Positions 19,475 to 29,530 of a stretch of 64,000 bases of DNA are shown here, one piece after another (position 1 is the stretch's first letter; each line of letters starts with the position of its first letter). A program made the translations under genes and the position numbers. The notes under the pieces were generated by a model. It was not told the origin of the DNA, made no database searches, and worked only from the letters and a program-made list of their open reading frames with translations. The stretch spans positions 119,542-183,541 of the forward strand of contig NZ_PIZM01000007.1 of assembly GCF_002835465.1 (NCBI RefSeq), in the 5' to 3' direction. This stretch comes from Psychromonas sp. psych-6C06 (GTDB taxonomy: Bacteria > Pseudomonadota > Gammaproteobacteria > Enterobacterales > Psychromonadaceae).

Positions 19475-19495
19475 AATAAATGCTTAACGACTAAT

Positions 19496-21484
19496 TTATA
19501 GTGCGTTAGCTGTTTCTACTACATTTTTCACTGTGAAACCAAACATTTCAAATAGTTGCTCAGCTGGAGCAGATTCACCAAAGGTAGTCATGCCAATCAC
19601 TTTACCGTTCAGGCCAACATATTTGTACCAGTAATCAGCAATACCCGCTTCGATAGCGACACGTTTAGTAACAGCCGCTGGTAGTACCGATTCTTTGTAT
19701 TCTGCAGATTGAACTTCAAACTGCTCAGTACATGGAATTGATACAACTCGTACCGCTTTACCTTGTGCTGTTAGCTCGCTAGCAGCTTGAACCGCTAACT
19801 CAACTTCTGAGCCTGTTGCGATTAGAATGATTTCAGCAGGAGTCGCAGAGTCGACTAATACATAACCACCTTTAGCAACATCAGCTAATTGCTGCGCGTT
19901 ACGTGCTTGTGGTTTCAGGTTTTGACGGCTAAAGATCAATGAACTTGGCGCATCAACTGATTCAATTGCAAATTTCCACGCAACCGCTGACTCAACAGAG
20001 TCACAAGGACGCCATGTGTTCATGTTAGGCGTTAAGCGTAAACTTGCGATTTGCTCAACAGGTTGATGCGTTGGTCCATCTTCACCAAGACCAATTGAGT
20101 CATGGGTGAACACTTGAATTGCACGTTGCTTCATTAGTGCAGACATACGTAGTGCGTTACGTGCATATTCCATAAACATTAGGAATGTTGCGCCGTAAGG
20201 TGCAAAACCTTTATGCAGTGCGATACCATTAATAATAGCAGCCATTGCAAATTCACGTACACCGTAGTGGATGTAGTTACCAGATGCATCATCAGCAGTG
20301 ATCGCTTTCGTGCCTGACCACATTGTTAAGTTAGATGGCGCTAAATCTGCAGAACCACCTAATAGCTCAGGTAACATTGCGCCGTAAGCTTCGATACAAT
20401 TTTGCGATGCTTTACGTGTTGCGATATTAGCTTGGCTGTTTTGTAAATCAGCAATGTAAGCAGATGATTTTTCTTCCCAGTCAGCAGGTAATTCGTTATT
20501 AACACGACGTTTGTATTCTGCAGCGAGTTCTGGGTAAGCAGCAGCGTATGCAGCAAATTTTTCATCCCAAGACTGTTCTGCTTGTTGGCCTTGTGTTTTT
20601 GCATCCCAACCCGCGTAGATATCTTCAGGAATTTCGAAATCACCGTAGTTCCAGCCTAGCGCTTTACGGGTAGCAATGATTTCATCAGCACCTAGTGGCG
20701 CACCGTGACAGTCATGTGTACCTTGCTTAGCAGGAGAGCCAAAACCGATGATTGTTTTACAACAGATCATGGTTGGTTTTGTTGTTTCAGCGCGTGCAGC
20801 AATAATGGCAGCTTTGATCTCTTCAGGGTTGTGACCATCAACAGAGATAACATGCCAGCCGTAAGACTCAAAACGCTTAGGTGTATCGTCTGTGAACCAA
20901 CCTTCAACTTCACCATCGATAGAGATACCGTTGTCATCCCAGAATGCGATCAGTTTACCCAGACCTAATGTACCCGCTAATGAACATGCTTCATGAGAAA
21001 CACCTTCCATTAAGCAACCGTCACCTAAGAAAGTGTATGTGTAGTGATCAACAATCTCGTGACCTTCTTTATTAAAAGAAGCCGCTAGTGATTTTTCAGC
21101 AATCGCCATACCAACAGCGTTAGTGATACCTTGACCTAGTGGGCCAGTTGTCGTTTCAACACCCGGTGCGTAACCATATTCTGGGTGGCCTGGTGTTTTT
21201 GAATGTAGCTGACGGAAGTCTTTAATGTCGTTAATTGAAAGATCGTAACCCGTTAAATGCAATAGAGAGTAGATAAGCATTGAGCCATGACCATTAGATA
21301 AAATAAAACGGTCACGATCCGCCCATTCAGGGTTAGTGGGATTATGTTTTAGAAAGTCTGTCCATAGAACTTGCGCGATATCAGCCATTCCCATTGGTGC
21401 GCCTGGGTGACCTGAATTAGATTTCTGAATGGCATCCATGCTTAAAGCACGAATCGCGTTAGCTAGCTCTTGACGAGATGGCAT
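19496..21484 (-). CDS. tkt: Transketolase
   Basis: 662 residues, the full bacterial length. It transfers two-carbon units between sugar phosphates in the pentose phosphate pathway using thiamine diphosphate. The family start [28 protein letters not shown] is split here only to note SNSGHPG near residue 22. The cofactor motif GDGCLMEG lies near residue 155 and the C-terminal RVVSIPC motif is present. An AGGAGA ribosome binding site precedes the ATG. It is a single-gene unit with its own terminator. Confidence 0.95.
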   Translation of the reverse strand: MPSRQELANAIRALSMDAIQKSNSGHPGAPMGMADIAQVLWTDFLKHNPTNPEWADRDRFILSNGHGSMLIYSLLHLTGYDLSINDIKDFRQLHSKTPGHPEYGYAPGVETTTGPLGQGITNAVGMAIAEKSLAASFNKEGHEIVDHYTYTFLGDGCLMEGVSHEACSLAGTLGLGKLIAFWDDNGISIDGEVEGWFTDDTPKRFESYGWHVISVDGHNPEEIKAAIIAARAETTKPTMICCKTIIGFGSPAKQGTHDCHGAPLGADEIIATRKALGWNYGDFEIPEDIYAGWDAKTQGQQAEQSWDEKFAAYAAAYPELAAEYKRRVNNELPADWEEKSSAYIADLQNSQANIATRKASQNCIEAYGAMLPELLGGSADLAPSNLTMWSGTKAITADDASGNYIHYGVREFAMAAIINGIALHKGFAPYGATFLMFMEYARNALRMSALMKQRAIQVFTHDSIGLGEDGPTHQPVEQIASLRLTPNMNTWRPCDSVESAVAWKFAIESVDAPSSLIFSRQNLKPQARNAQQLADVAKGGYVLVDSATPAEIILIATGSEVELAVQAASELTAQGKAVRVVSIPCTEQFEVQSAEYKESVLPAAVTKRVAIEAGIADYWYKYVGLNGKVIGMTTFGESAPAEQLFEMFGFTVKNVVETANAL

Positions 21485-21536
21485 AAAACTCTCCTGATAT
21501 GGTGTGGTTTGGGTAATTCGATGTTAGTTGGGCGCA

Positions 21537-21566
21537 ATTATCACAAAGGTTAGGGGCAAGATGCAA
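21537..21566 (-). promoter_or_regulatory. Possible promoter of transketolase
   Basis: On the minus strand TTGCAT (21566-21561) and GATAAT (21542-21537) are separated by 18 bases. This is a reasonable sigma70 match about 50 bases upstream of the tkt start. Confidence 0.4.
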
Positions 21567-21665
21567 TGAAAAAGTTAAATTTTAGCCACATATTTTAACA
21601 AAATTAATATAAACAAGGTGGTAGCCCCTATATTTAATGAAGGTGAATAAATAGGGCGTAACATT

Positions 21666-22925
21666 ATGGACCAACCGAGCTACACCATCAGCAAGCTATT
21701 ACCGCTTGTATTATTTTGCAGCAGTATTGCTGTCATTGTGGTCTATGCTTTCCGCTATATTGCACTGCATCCCTTGTATCATCAGCTAGCAACACAACAT
21801 AGTTATTTTATGCCTGCACTCATCGCTATCCCACTATTGATAATGTTATTTTTCCTATTTGCAAAACATTTAAGTTCGGGCTTACCACATGTCGTGCTTG
21901 AGTTTCACTTAGGCCTAGGCAAACTGCCTTATTTGAACTTTCTCTTTCAATTTTTCAGTGCTTCAGTGGCGTTATTAACAGGCTTTGCAATTGGCGCAAT
22001 TGGCCCCGCTATTCATATCGGCGCAAGTAGCGCCAACCTTACCGGGCAACTGTTTAAGATTCGCCCCTGTACTTTACGTATTCTCAGTGCATGCGGAGCC
22101 AGTGCCGCAATTACCATAATGTTAGATACGCCATTAATGGCGATACTGTTTACCTATGAAACCATTATTCGTCAGTTTCGCGGAAGAACATTAATCTTAG
22201 TTGTCGCCTCAACACTTTTCGCCCAATGGTTTGGCCACCAAATTGGCGTTACTCCTTTACACATTGAGGTACCACCTTTCCATTTGTCATTACCGCTAGC
22301 AGGGCTTTGGTTATTGTTTGGTTTGTTATGCGGTGTGTTATCTGCATTTTTCCTCAATAGCATCGATTTATTCACTCAAAAAGTACGATTGAATTATTGG
22401 ATGAAAATAACCCTTGCAGGCATTATTACAGCCTGTTTATCAGTGGTTTCACCCGAAGCGATTGGGTTAGGCTACCAATTATTACAGTCTTTGCTTTATG
22501 AAGAGCAATTCACTGCATTGATTCTTTTGTGGTTTTGCGTTCGTTTTATTGGTTCGATGGCAGTGATCGCACTCGCTATCCCCGGTGGTGCATTGGGGCC
22601 GAGCCTTATTTTAGGGGCACTGGCAGGGGCTATGTTTAGTCAGTTTTTATCGCTTGAAGTATCACAACTGTTTATTGTCATTGGAATGGGGGCGTTTTTG
22701 GGGGCTGTTTTACATGTGCCCTTAGCGGGTATCTTATTTGTGCTTGAGACAACGCACGATATAAGTTTGTTGATTCCTTGTATCATCACTTCTTACAGTG
22801 CCTATTTTTTACATCAACACTTTTGCAAACACAATAACTTAATTGAGCTACTACTCTTTCGGCAAAAAATAATTTTACGGGATAGCCCATCATTAAAGAA
22901 AAAGCGACTTACGTCGCCCTTATAA
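21666..22925 (+). CDS. ClC-family chloride channel-like protein lacking gating glutamate
   Basis: 419 residues with about ten membrane segments. ClC signatures are present but altered: SSGLP at 71-75 in place of GSGIP, GAIGP at 110-114 in place of GREGP, and PGGALGP at 306-312 in place of GxFxP. Ile112 occupies the position of the external gating Glu148 of E. coli ClC-ec1, and Thr166 (in YET) appears to replace the internal proton Glu203. By family knowledge, loss of both glutamates points to a passive anion channel rather than a Cl-/H+ exchanger. There is no CBS domain. The alignment is by eye. It is divergent from tkt. Confidence 0.85.
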   Translation: MDQPSYTISKLLPLVLFCSSIAVIVVYAFRYIALHPLYHQLATQHSYFMPALIAIPLLIMLFFLFAKHLSSGLPHVVLEFHLGLGKLPYLNFLFQFFSASVALLTGFAIGAIGPAIHIGASSANLTGQLFKIRPCTLRILSACGASAAITIMLDTPLMAILFTYETIIRQFRGRTLILVVASTLFAQWFGHQIGVTPLHIEVPPFHLSLPLAGLWLLFGLLCGVLSAFFLNSIDLFTQKVRLNYWMKITLAGIITACLSVVSPEAIGLGYQLLQSLLYEEQFTALILLWFCVRFIGSMAVIALAIPGGALGPSLILGALAGAMFSQFLSLEVSQLFIVIGMGAFLGAVLHVPLAGILFVLETTHDISLLIPCIITSYSAYFLHQHFCKHNNLIELLLFRQKIILRDSPSLKKKRLTSPL

Positions 22926-22938
22926 GTCTGTCATCAAA

Positions 22939-23289
22939 CTACGATTGCTGTTCAACGTAACCGCTGTCTTTGTTAGGACCAAAAACAAAAACAATACCTT
23001 TATCAAACAGTATTTGCATAGTGCTATCAAAAAACGAAATAGCCTCATCGCTAGGCATATGTTTTAAAATCAGTTCAATAGCGATATCACATCCTTTACA
23101 GTCTGGCATCGCCTTGTATAACTCGCCCGATTCAACAAAGTGTAAATAGGTATTTATCTTCTCTTGTAAGGTAAAAAGATGCACATTTTCATCATCCCAC
23201 GCTAATGGGTCGATAATAGTAAGAAAGACACGTTTTGCTTCTTTATCTAAGCCGATAGCATCAATACTACCGGTATCTACAACACTCAT
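22939..23289 (-). CDS. DUF6572-like small protein
   Basis: 116 residues. The N-terminal SIDAIGLDKEAKRVFLTIID followed by LAWDDENVHLFTLQEKIN resembles what I recall of the DUF6572 family, whose function is unknown. A CKGCD pair occurs near residue 64. No signal peptide or membrane segment. It lies 17 bases behind glpE on the same strand and is probably co-transcribed with it. The assignment to DUF6572 is from memory and not certain. Confidence 0.7.
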   Translation of the reverse strand: MSVVDTGSIDAIGLDKEAKRVFLTIIDPLAWDDENVHLFTLQEKINTYLHFVESGELYKAMPDCKGCDIAIELILKHMPSDEAISFFDSTMQILFDKGIVFVFGPNKDSGYVEQQS

Positions 23290-23306
23290 TTATTATAATC
23301 CTATAC

Positions 23307-23612
23307 TTAAAAGTCTTGAATACGCCAACTTTCAAAGCCACCATCAACGCTATACACATCCTGATAACCTTGATCACATAAATATTGTGCAACGCCTTTA
23401 CTTGAGTTGCCGTGGTAACAAAGCACCAACACCGTTTCAGTAAAAGGAGTTTCTTTTATGAATTGACTAATACTCTCATTAGTGAGGTGAAATGAACCCG
23501 CGACATTAGCCGTATCAAAGGAGTGTTCATCGCGAATATCAACCATTTTAACATGCTCTTGTGTTAAGCGCTCTTTTGCGCCTTGAACGTCGATTCGTTG
23601 GAATGTTGCCAT
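23307..23612 (-). CDS. glpE: Thiosulfate sulfurtransferase (single-domain rhodanese)
   Basis: 101 residues forming one rhodanese domain. The active-site loop CYHGNSS places the catalytic Cys at residue 65, as in E. coli GlpE, and the ending VYSVDGGFESW is typical. It moves sulfur from thiosulfate to cyanide or thiol acceptors in the cytosol. An AGGAGAAG site precedes the ATG. It is divergent from hldD, and the glp regulon genes found beside it in E. coli are absent. Confidence 0.93.
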   Translation of the reverse strand: MATFQRIDVQGAKERLTQEHVKMVDIRDEHSFDTANVAGSFHLTNESISQFIKETPFTETVLVLCYHGNSSKGVAQYLCDQGYQDVYSVDGGFESWRIQDF

Positions 23613-23704
23613 GCCCTTCTCCTAAATTAAACCAAAAACCAAAGCGCTAATTTAACAAAAATTAACAAATTTTAACAATTTTTCATTTTAGGAATCGAAA
23701 ACTA

Positions 23705-23735
23705 TTGGTATTTTTAGTTGTGTAACCAGTATAAT
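23705..23735 (+). promoter_or_regulatory. Possible promoter of hldD
   Basis: A perfect -10 TATAAT at 23730-23735, with a weak TTGGTA at 23705-23710 after a long 19-base spacer. The leader to the hldD ATG would be about 30 nt. Confidence 0.45.
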
Positions 23736-23771
23736 CCCCTCTAATTCACTATTATAAATGAGGAAATAAAC

Positions 23772-24725
23772 ATGTTCATAGTCACTGGTGGCGCAGGCTT
23801 TATTGGTAGCAACATAGTAAAATCTTTAAATGATCGTGGTATTACCGACATTTTAGTAGTGGATGACTTAACCGATGGTACGAAATTCGTTAATTTAGTG
23901 GACCTACAGATATTAGATTATATGGACAAAGATGAGTTCATTAACCAGATTGTATCTGGACAAGAATTTGGTGATATAGAAGCTATTTTCCATGAGGGCG
24001 CTTGCTCTGCCACTACTGAGTGGGATGGAAAATTCATGATGGAAAACAATTATGAATATTCCAAAGACCTTCTACATTATTGTATTGATCGCGACATTCC
24101 CTTTTTATACGCTTCTTCTGCGGCTACCTACGGTGGTAACGACACCTTCAAAGAAGCCTTACAATTTGAAAAACCGTTAAATGTATACGGCTACTCAAAA
24201 TTCCAATTTGATCAATATGTAAGAAACCTTTGGAAAGACGCACAGGCGCATGGTGAGACATTGCCACAAATAACCGGTTTTCGTTACTTTAACGTTTATG
24301 GACCTCGCGAACAGCATAAAGGTAGTATGGCCAGCGTTGCTTTCCACCTTAACAATCAAATCAATGCAGGCGAAAATGCAAAATTATTTGAAGGTGAGCA
24401 CAAACGCGACTTCGTTTATATCGATGATGTTTGTAAAGTGAACCTATGGTTTTTCGATAATAACGTTTCTGGCATCTATAACTTAGGTACAGGCAAAGCA
24501 GAGTCATTTTTAGAAGTAGGCAAAGCGGTAGTGAAATACCACAACGAAGAGAAAGGTAGCTCAGCAGAAATAGAGCGCATCGCCTTTCCAGATCATTTAA
24601 AAGGGCGTTATCAGAGTTTCACTGAAGCTGATTTAACGAATTTACGTGCAGCAGGTTATACCGATGAGTTTACCTCTGTAGCGCAAGGAACCGCTCAGTA
24701 TATGGTTTGGTTGAATAAAGAATAG
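23772..24725 (+). CDS. hldD: ADP-L-glycero-D-manno-heptose 6-epimerase
   Basis: 317 residues, an extended short-chain dehydrogenase. The NADP-binding motif GGAGFIGS is at 6-13 and the catalytic Tyr139-x3-Lys143 pair sits in VYGYSK. It makes the L,D-heptose donor that the heptosyltransferases downstream consume for the LPS inner core. A GAGGAAA site precedes the ATG. It heads the LPS core block. Confidence 0.96.
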   Translation: MFIVTGGAGFIGSNIVKSLNDRGITDILVVDDLTDGTKFVNLVDLQILDYMDKDEFINQIVSGQEFGDIEAIFHEGACSATTEWDGKFMMENNYEYSKDLLHYCIDRDIPFLYASSAATYGGNDTFKEALQFEKPLNVYGYSKFQFDQYVRNLWKDAQAHGETLPQITGFRYFNVYGPREQHKGSMASVAFHLNNQINAGENAKLFEGEHKRDFVYIDDVCKVNLWFFDNNVSGIYNLGTGKAESFLEVGKAVVKYHNEEKGSSAEIERIAFPDHLKGRYQSFTEADLTNLRAAGYTDEFTSVAQGTAQYMVWLNKE

Positions 24726-24863
24726 CAATAATACTAATTAAGGTCGCCAGTTCATATTTAGCAACTAGTGGCCGTTTATATTTTTATCTCACCTTTAATT
24801 CAAGAGTAAGTTTCAGCTCATGTTGTCCTTTCAATGCAATGCTATAAAAGTGAATGATTAGTA

Positions 24864-26054
24864 ATGAATAAATTTAGAGATCATGTATCTCACAACCTTA
24901 TTTATATTCCTCTTTTGTGGATAAGCACATTCATGTTTGGGGTAGAAAAGGCCGACAAAATACTGTTAATAATTGTACTGGTTTGTGCAATTACCTCTTT
25001 GTCAATTAATCGGTTTTCGATCGTTAAGTACAATTGGAATCATTTCCCTTGGATAAAATGGCTTCTATTTCTCACCATGTTTGGATTAGTTTCTGATTTA
25101 GTACATGGCTTCGGTAGCAGAGAATTAAGAGCGTTAGAAACTGCGACAATACTGCTACTTTTTATAGATATTAGAAAAATAAAGTTATCTTATATCACCT
25201 ATTTGTTGCTTTTAGCAGCTATTTGCGCATTTGGTATCGCTTATTTTTATCAAAATATTGATATTGTGAATAGGCGAACCTGGCCAGTTAATGCGATTCC
25301 ATTTGCGTCATACATTTCATTAATTATTACATTATCTGCACTATTAATACGTTATACAAAAAATATACTGCAACTCTGCATTTTGATCACTTCCTCATGC
25401 GTCGGTCTTGGGGCATTGATTATGACAGAGAGTAGAGGCCCCTTACTTGCCTTAGTATGTACTTTTATTTTAATATTTATCTACCGCTTAATTTATTCAA
25501 AGTTGAACTGGAAAGTATTATTTATAGGGGGGGCTTTGGCTACATTGATTTCTATTTTCAGTTTTTCATACATCCAAGAAAGATATAACAACACGCTAAA
25601 GGAGATGGACTTAATTTCAAATGGTTACAATCAAACATCTATTGGTTTAAGGTTATCATTATACTCAACAGGTTTAGAGTTAATTAAAGAAAAGCCTATA
25701 TTAGGCTATGGTAAAGATATACGTTCATTACAACTAACAGCTATGCTAGAAGATAAAAAATTAACTAAACGTGAATATGAATCGTTAAACTGGAATTTTC
25801 ATAATGGTTTTATAGAAAAAGGAGTCACCTCAGGTTTAATTGGAATAATTACCATGTTTTTTTGGCTTGGTATGCCAATAGTATATGCATGGAAATCACA
25901 TAGAGAGCATTTCACATTGATTTCTGCCCCACCTTTACTTTATTTCTTTGCAAGTTTAACTGATACACCATCTACAAATGGCAGTAGCTATGTTACTTAT
26001 TTAATATTTACAGGTATAATATTAGCGTTCCTAATAAATAAAAAAACCAATTAA
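24864..26054 (+). CDS. waaL: O-antigen ligase family membrane protein
   Basis: 396 residues with about ten to twelve membrane segments and a large periplasmic loop near residues 230-310. The TESRGPLLAL motif at about 190, and KEKPILGYG with the later WNFHNGFIEKGV, are typical of Wzy_C/WaaL proteins. It would join O-antigen or other polymer to lipid A-core in the periplasm. Position between hldD and waaF supports ligase over polymerase, but Wzy-like proteins share these motifs. The sequence is AT-rich, as is common in such loci. The start has only a weak ribosome binding site. Confidence 0.75.
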   Translation: MNKFRDHVSHNLIYIPLLWISTFMFGVEKADKILLIIVLVCAITSLSINRFSIVKYNWNHFPWIKWLLFLTMFGLVSDLVHGFGSRELRALETATILLLFIDIRKIKLSYITYLLLLAAICAFGIAYFYQNIDIVNRRTWPVNAIPFASYISLIITLSALLIRYTKNILQLCILITSSCVGLGALIMTESRGPLLALVCTFILIFIYRLIYSKLNWKVLFIGGALATLISIFSFSYIQERYNNTLKEMDLISNGYNQTSIGLRLSLYSTGLELIKEKPILGYGKDIRSLQLTAMLEDKKLTKREYESLNWNFHNGFIEKGVTSGLIGIITMFFWLGMPIVYAWKSHREHFTLISAPPLLYFFASLTDTPSTNGSSYVTYLIFTGIILAFLINKKTN

Positions 26055-26075
26055 ATACACATTCGGTTAAGTGAT

Positions 26076-27128
26076 ATGTCTATGAAAATATTAATAGTTG
26101 GCCCCTCATGGGTGGGTGATATGGTGATGTCACAGACACTTTATATCGAATTAAAAAAAACACATCCGAATGCATCCATTGATGTGTTGGCCCCCGCTTG
26201 GTGTAAGCCGATCTTAGAAAGAATGCCTCAAATAGCCAAGGCCATTGAAATGCCACTTGGACACGGCGACTTTGCTTTTTTTACACGTCGAAACATCGGA
26301 AAATCGTTACTTTTAGAAAATTATGAACACGCCTTCATTTTAACTAATTCAGCGAAGTCAGCACTAATTCCTTTTTTCGCTAAAGTAAAACACCGCACCG
26401 GTTGGAAGGGGGAATTTCGCTACGGCCTCATTAATGATATGCGCACGAACCGCAAATCTTTTGACTTAATGATTGAACGCTATGTAGCACTCGCATACCC
26501 AAAAGAAAAAATGACCGGTTCGGGTTGTTTAGCTAATTTGCCGAAGCCGAAATTAAATATTGATAGACAAAAACAGCTTTCAGCCTTTGAAAAATTTTCA
26601 TTACACAGTAAACGCCCCGTTATTGGTCTTTGCCCAGGCGCAGAGTTCGGCCCTGCTAAGCGCTGGCCAGCCGAGCATTTTGCAAATATAACACAAACGT
26701 TAATCAATAATGGTTATCAAATTTGGTTATTTGGCTCTGCTAAAGATCATGAAGTAACGGAATCAATCAAAGAATCCTTACCGCTTGAATTACAGAATAA
26801 TTGTCACAACTTAGCAGGTGAAACAAGCCTTATTGAGGCGATTGATTTAATGGCAGCCTGTAATATTGTTGTTAGTAATGACTCAGGATTGATGCATATA
26901 GCGGCAGCAGTAGGATGCAAAGTAGTTGCATTGTATGGCTCTACTTCACCAGGCTATACTCCGCCATTAAGCGATACTGTGGAGATATTACATACTGATA
27001 TAGATTGTCGCCCCTGTTTTAAAAGGATCTGTCCTCTCGAACATTTGAACTGTCTAAAAGAGTTAACGCCAGATATGGTGGTTAATGCCATCAATCGCCT
27101 TAACCAAATTAAAGTAATACAATGCTAA
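26076..27128 (+). CDS. waaF: ADP-heptose:LPS heptosyltransferase II
   Basis: 350 residues, GT9 family. The N-terminal MKILIVGPSWVGDMVMSQTL is diagnostic of WaaF, and the donor-site motifs PGAEFGPAKRWPAEHFA and NDSGLMHIAAAVG are present. The C-terminal RPCFKRICPLEHLNCL is also characteristic. It adds the second heptose to the inner core. A second ATG six bases downstream (26082) is an equal start candidate. It overlaps waaA by seven bases. Confidence 0.93.
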   Translation: MSMKILIVGPSWVGDMVMSQTLYIELKKTHPNASIDVLAPAWCKPILERMPQIAKAIEMPLGHGDFAFFTRRNIGKSLLLENYEHAFILTNSAKSALIPFFAKVKHRTGWKGEFRYGLINDMRTNRKSFDLMIERYVALAYPKEKMTGSGCLANLPKPKLNIDRQKQLSAFEKFSLHSKRPVIGLCPGAEFGPAKRWPAEHFANITQTLINNGYQIWLFGSAKDHEVTESIKESLPLELQNNCHNLAGETSLIEAIDLMAACNIVVSNDSGLMHIAAAVGCKVVALYGSTSPGYTPPLSDTVEILHTDIDCRPCFKRICPLEHLNCLKELTPDMVVNAINRLNQIKVIQC

Positions 27129-28405
27129 TAGGTGTTTTTTACACACTATTATTATTTTTAGCCTCTCCCCTTTTACTGTTTAAGCTTTATCAGAAAAAAC
27201 AGGGGAAGCCTTCCTTTGGCAAACGCTGGAAAGAGCACTTTGGCGTTACGCCAGTACTCCAAGACCAACAATGTAAGCCCATATGGATACATGCCGTTTC
27301 TGTCGGTGAGTCCATAGCGATCACTCCGCTGGTTAAAAAATTAAAAAAACAACATCCAACAATACCGATAGTGGTAACTACAACGACAAGTACCGGCGCA
27401 GCACAAATAAATAAACTTAGCGGGCTTGTTGAGCACCGCTATATGCCAATTGACTTTGCTTGGTGCGTAAAAGGATTTATCAAAAAGATAAAACCGCAGT
27501 TAATGATTATTGTAGAAACAGAACTTTGGCCAAATACACTGCGCTCAGTTAACAAAAAAAATATTCCGGTTATTGTTATAAACGCACGATTATCTGCTCG
27601 CTCTGCAAAACGCTACCAACAGTTCAACTTTATATGGAAAATAATTGCATGTAATATCGATCATTTTTTATGTTTGCATAACGATGATGCCTCACGTTTT
27701 ATAAAACTCGGCGTTAATAGCAAAAAAATAACAGTGACCGGATCATTAAAATACGATATAGACATCCCTCAAACAGATTTACTTGAAGCAAAAAAACTAC
27801 GACTATTGCTTGGAAAAGATCGCCCAATCATCATTGCAGCGAGCACTCATAAAGGTGAAGATGAAATTGTGTTAGATGCTTTTAAAGCTTTACTAAAAGA
27901 TCAACCAAATGCACTTTTGGTCATTGTCCCTCGTCACCCTGAACGCTTTCATACTGTCGAAAAATTGTGTACTACGGCGCTTTTTTCTGTCGTTCGGCGT
28001 ACTAGCAATCATTCAGTAACCAGTGATACGAATATCTATTTGGCTGATACAATGGGCGAAATGCTGGTATTAATAGGAGCCGCTGATATCGTCTTAATGG
28101 GGGGCAGTCTAATAGGAGATAAAGTCGGCGGACATAACTTTATTGAGCCAGCCGCGCTTCAGAAACCAATCTTATCGGGGCCAAGCTATTATAATTTTGC
28201 AGATCTTGCTCAGCAACTACTTGAGAAGGATGCACTCAAAGTGTGTAGTGCAAGCACATTATCAGACACCTTAAAGCAGATGATAAAAAGCCCCATCGAC
28301 GCTAGCAATATGGGGAAAAATGCACTAAGAATAGTGCAGAAAAACCAAGGTGCATTGCGAAAATCATTGCTAATAATCGAAAATTTTTGCGAAAGTAACG
28401 AGTGA
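27122..28405 (+). CDS. waaA: 3-deoxy-D-manno-octulosonic acid (Kdo) transferase
   Basis: 427 residues, GT30. The N-terminal membrane anchor, WIHAVSVGESIA, the METELWPN-type motif (VETELWPN) and the ending GGHNFIEPAALQKPILSGP are family hallmarks. It transfers Kdo from CMP-Kdo to lipid IVA at the inner membrane. The presence of kdkA in this window suggests a monofunctional enzyme adding one Kdo, as in Haemophilus and Vibrio; the sequence alone does not prove this. It overlaps waaF. Confidence 0.95.
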   Translation: MLIGVFYTLLLFLASPLLLFKLYQKKQGKPSFGKRWKEHFGVTPVLQDQQCKPIWIHAVSVGESIAITPLVKKLKKQHPTIPIVVTTTTSTGAAQINKLSGLVEHRYMPIDFAWCVKGFIKKIKPQLMIIVETELWPNTLRSVNKKNIPVIVINARLSARSAKRYQQFNFIWKIIACNIDHFLCLHNDDASRFIKLGVNSKKITVTGSLKYDIDIPQTDLLEAKKLRLLLGKDRPIIIAASTHKGEDEIVLDAFKALLKDQPNALLVIVPRHPERFHTVEKLCTTALFSVVRRTSNHSVTSDTNIYLADTMGEMLVLIGAADIVLMGGSLIGDKVGGHNFIEPAALQKPILSGPSYYNFADLAQQLLEKDALKVCSASTLSDTLKQMIKSPIDASNMGKNALRIVQKNQGALRKSLLIIENFCESNE

Positions 28406-28408
28406 TAG

Positions 28409-29530
28409 ATGAACGAAAATAACTATAAAACTATATTGTTTTTAGCCACACCCGCAATAGGCGATTGCTTGTTAGCAACCTGCATAACCCATAGCTTACG
28501 GAAAGCTTATCCTGATGCGAAAATAGACGTACTTGTTCCGGATTCACGCGGTGAGTTAGTTTTCTCAAAAAACGAAGATATTAATGATGTGATAGTGATG
28601 GGGCTTAAGCCCACACTCAAGCAATACCTTACATTTATAAGAAAATATTGGCGAAGTTATGACCTAGTGGTTAACGATCGAAGCTCAGACAGATCTGCTA
28701 TCTATGCTTTTATTACAGGGAAAAAGCGTATTGGTGTTATAGATTCACGCCATTCGAGTGCTAAATTCAAAAAAATTCTATTTTCTAATTATATTATTGA
28801 ATCAGATGATATTGAACATCGTTTAATGCGTAACCTTCGCATACTTGATCCATTAGGTATCAAAAAGTATCCGGTGGTAATAGTGCCAGAAGATAAACAG
28901 ACCAACCTTCAAAAAGAATTTAATATCCCGACTAAATATATCGTATTACATAGCCCCTCTTCGAATGAAATTAAACAATGGCCTGTGAGTCATTGGGCTG
29001 AATTAACAAAGCAGTTACTCGATAAAGGTTATTTCCTAGCTATCACAGGAGGAAAAACTGAAACAGAAAAAGAGATTGTAGAAGCGATTATTAACGAACA
29101 ACAACAAAATAACGTCATCAACCTCAGTGGCAAGATTAGCTTTGCTCAATTATCAACACTCATAAAAAATAGCCAAGGATTTATAGGGCCTGATTGTGGC
29201 CCCGCCCACCTTGCATCGAGTGTTAATATCCCCATTTTTACTATTTTTGGCCCCACTCCGGTTTCGATGTGGTCACCGTGGCCATATAAAAAAGAACAGG
29301 AAAAATCAGGCTTTATCGCTAAAATTCCCACAACTACTATTGATAACATCACTGTTTTTCAATCTAGTAGAGAGTGCGTACCTTGCTATGGAAAGCGCTG
29401 TACAATAAAAAAAACACAATACTCGCCTTGCTTAGAAGATATAAAGCCGATGCAGGTATTCAATGCTGTTATTGATATTATTCCATTAAATCCCCCAATC
29501 CCCCCAGTTACTAAAGCGAGCCAATTATGA
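28409..29530 (+). CDS. GT9 heptosyltransferase-like LPS core enzyme
   Basis: 373 residues. The GT9 start LFLATPAIGDCLLATCITHSL and the donor-site motif GPDCGPAHLASSVNIP mark an ADP-heptose-type transferase. The Cys-rich tail ECVPCYGKRCTIKK resembles WaaQ and WaaF tails. It probably adds a further heptose to the core (WaaQ-like), but acceptor and linkage cannot be read from sequence. It begins three bases after the waaA stop and overlaps the next gene by four. Confidence 0.8.
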   Translation: MNENNYKTILFLATPAIGDCLLATCITHSLRKAYPDAKIDVLVPDSRGELVFSKNEDINDVIVMGLKPTLKQYLTFIRKYWRSYDLVVNDRSSDRSAIYAFITGKKRIGVIDSRHSSAKFKKILFSNYIIESDDIEHRLMRNLRILDPLGIKKYPVVIVPEDKQTNLQKEFNIPTKYIVLHSPSSNEIKQWPVSHWAELTKQLLDKGYFLAITGGKTETEKEIVEAIINEQQQNNVINLSGKISFAQLSTLIKNSQGFIGPDCGPAHLASSVNIPIFTIFGPTPVSMWSPWPYKKEQEKSGFIAKIPTTTIDNITVFQSSRECVPCYGKRCTIKKTQYSPCLEDIKPMQVFNAVIDIIPLNPPIPPVTKASQL

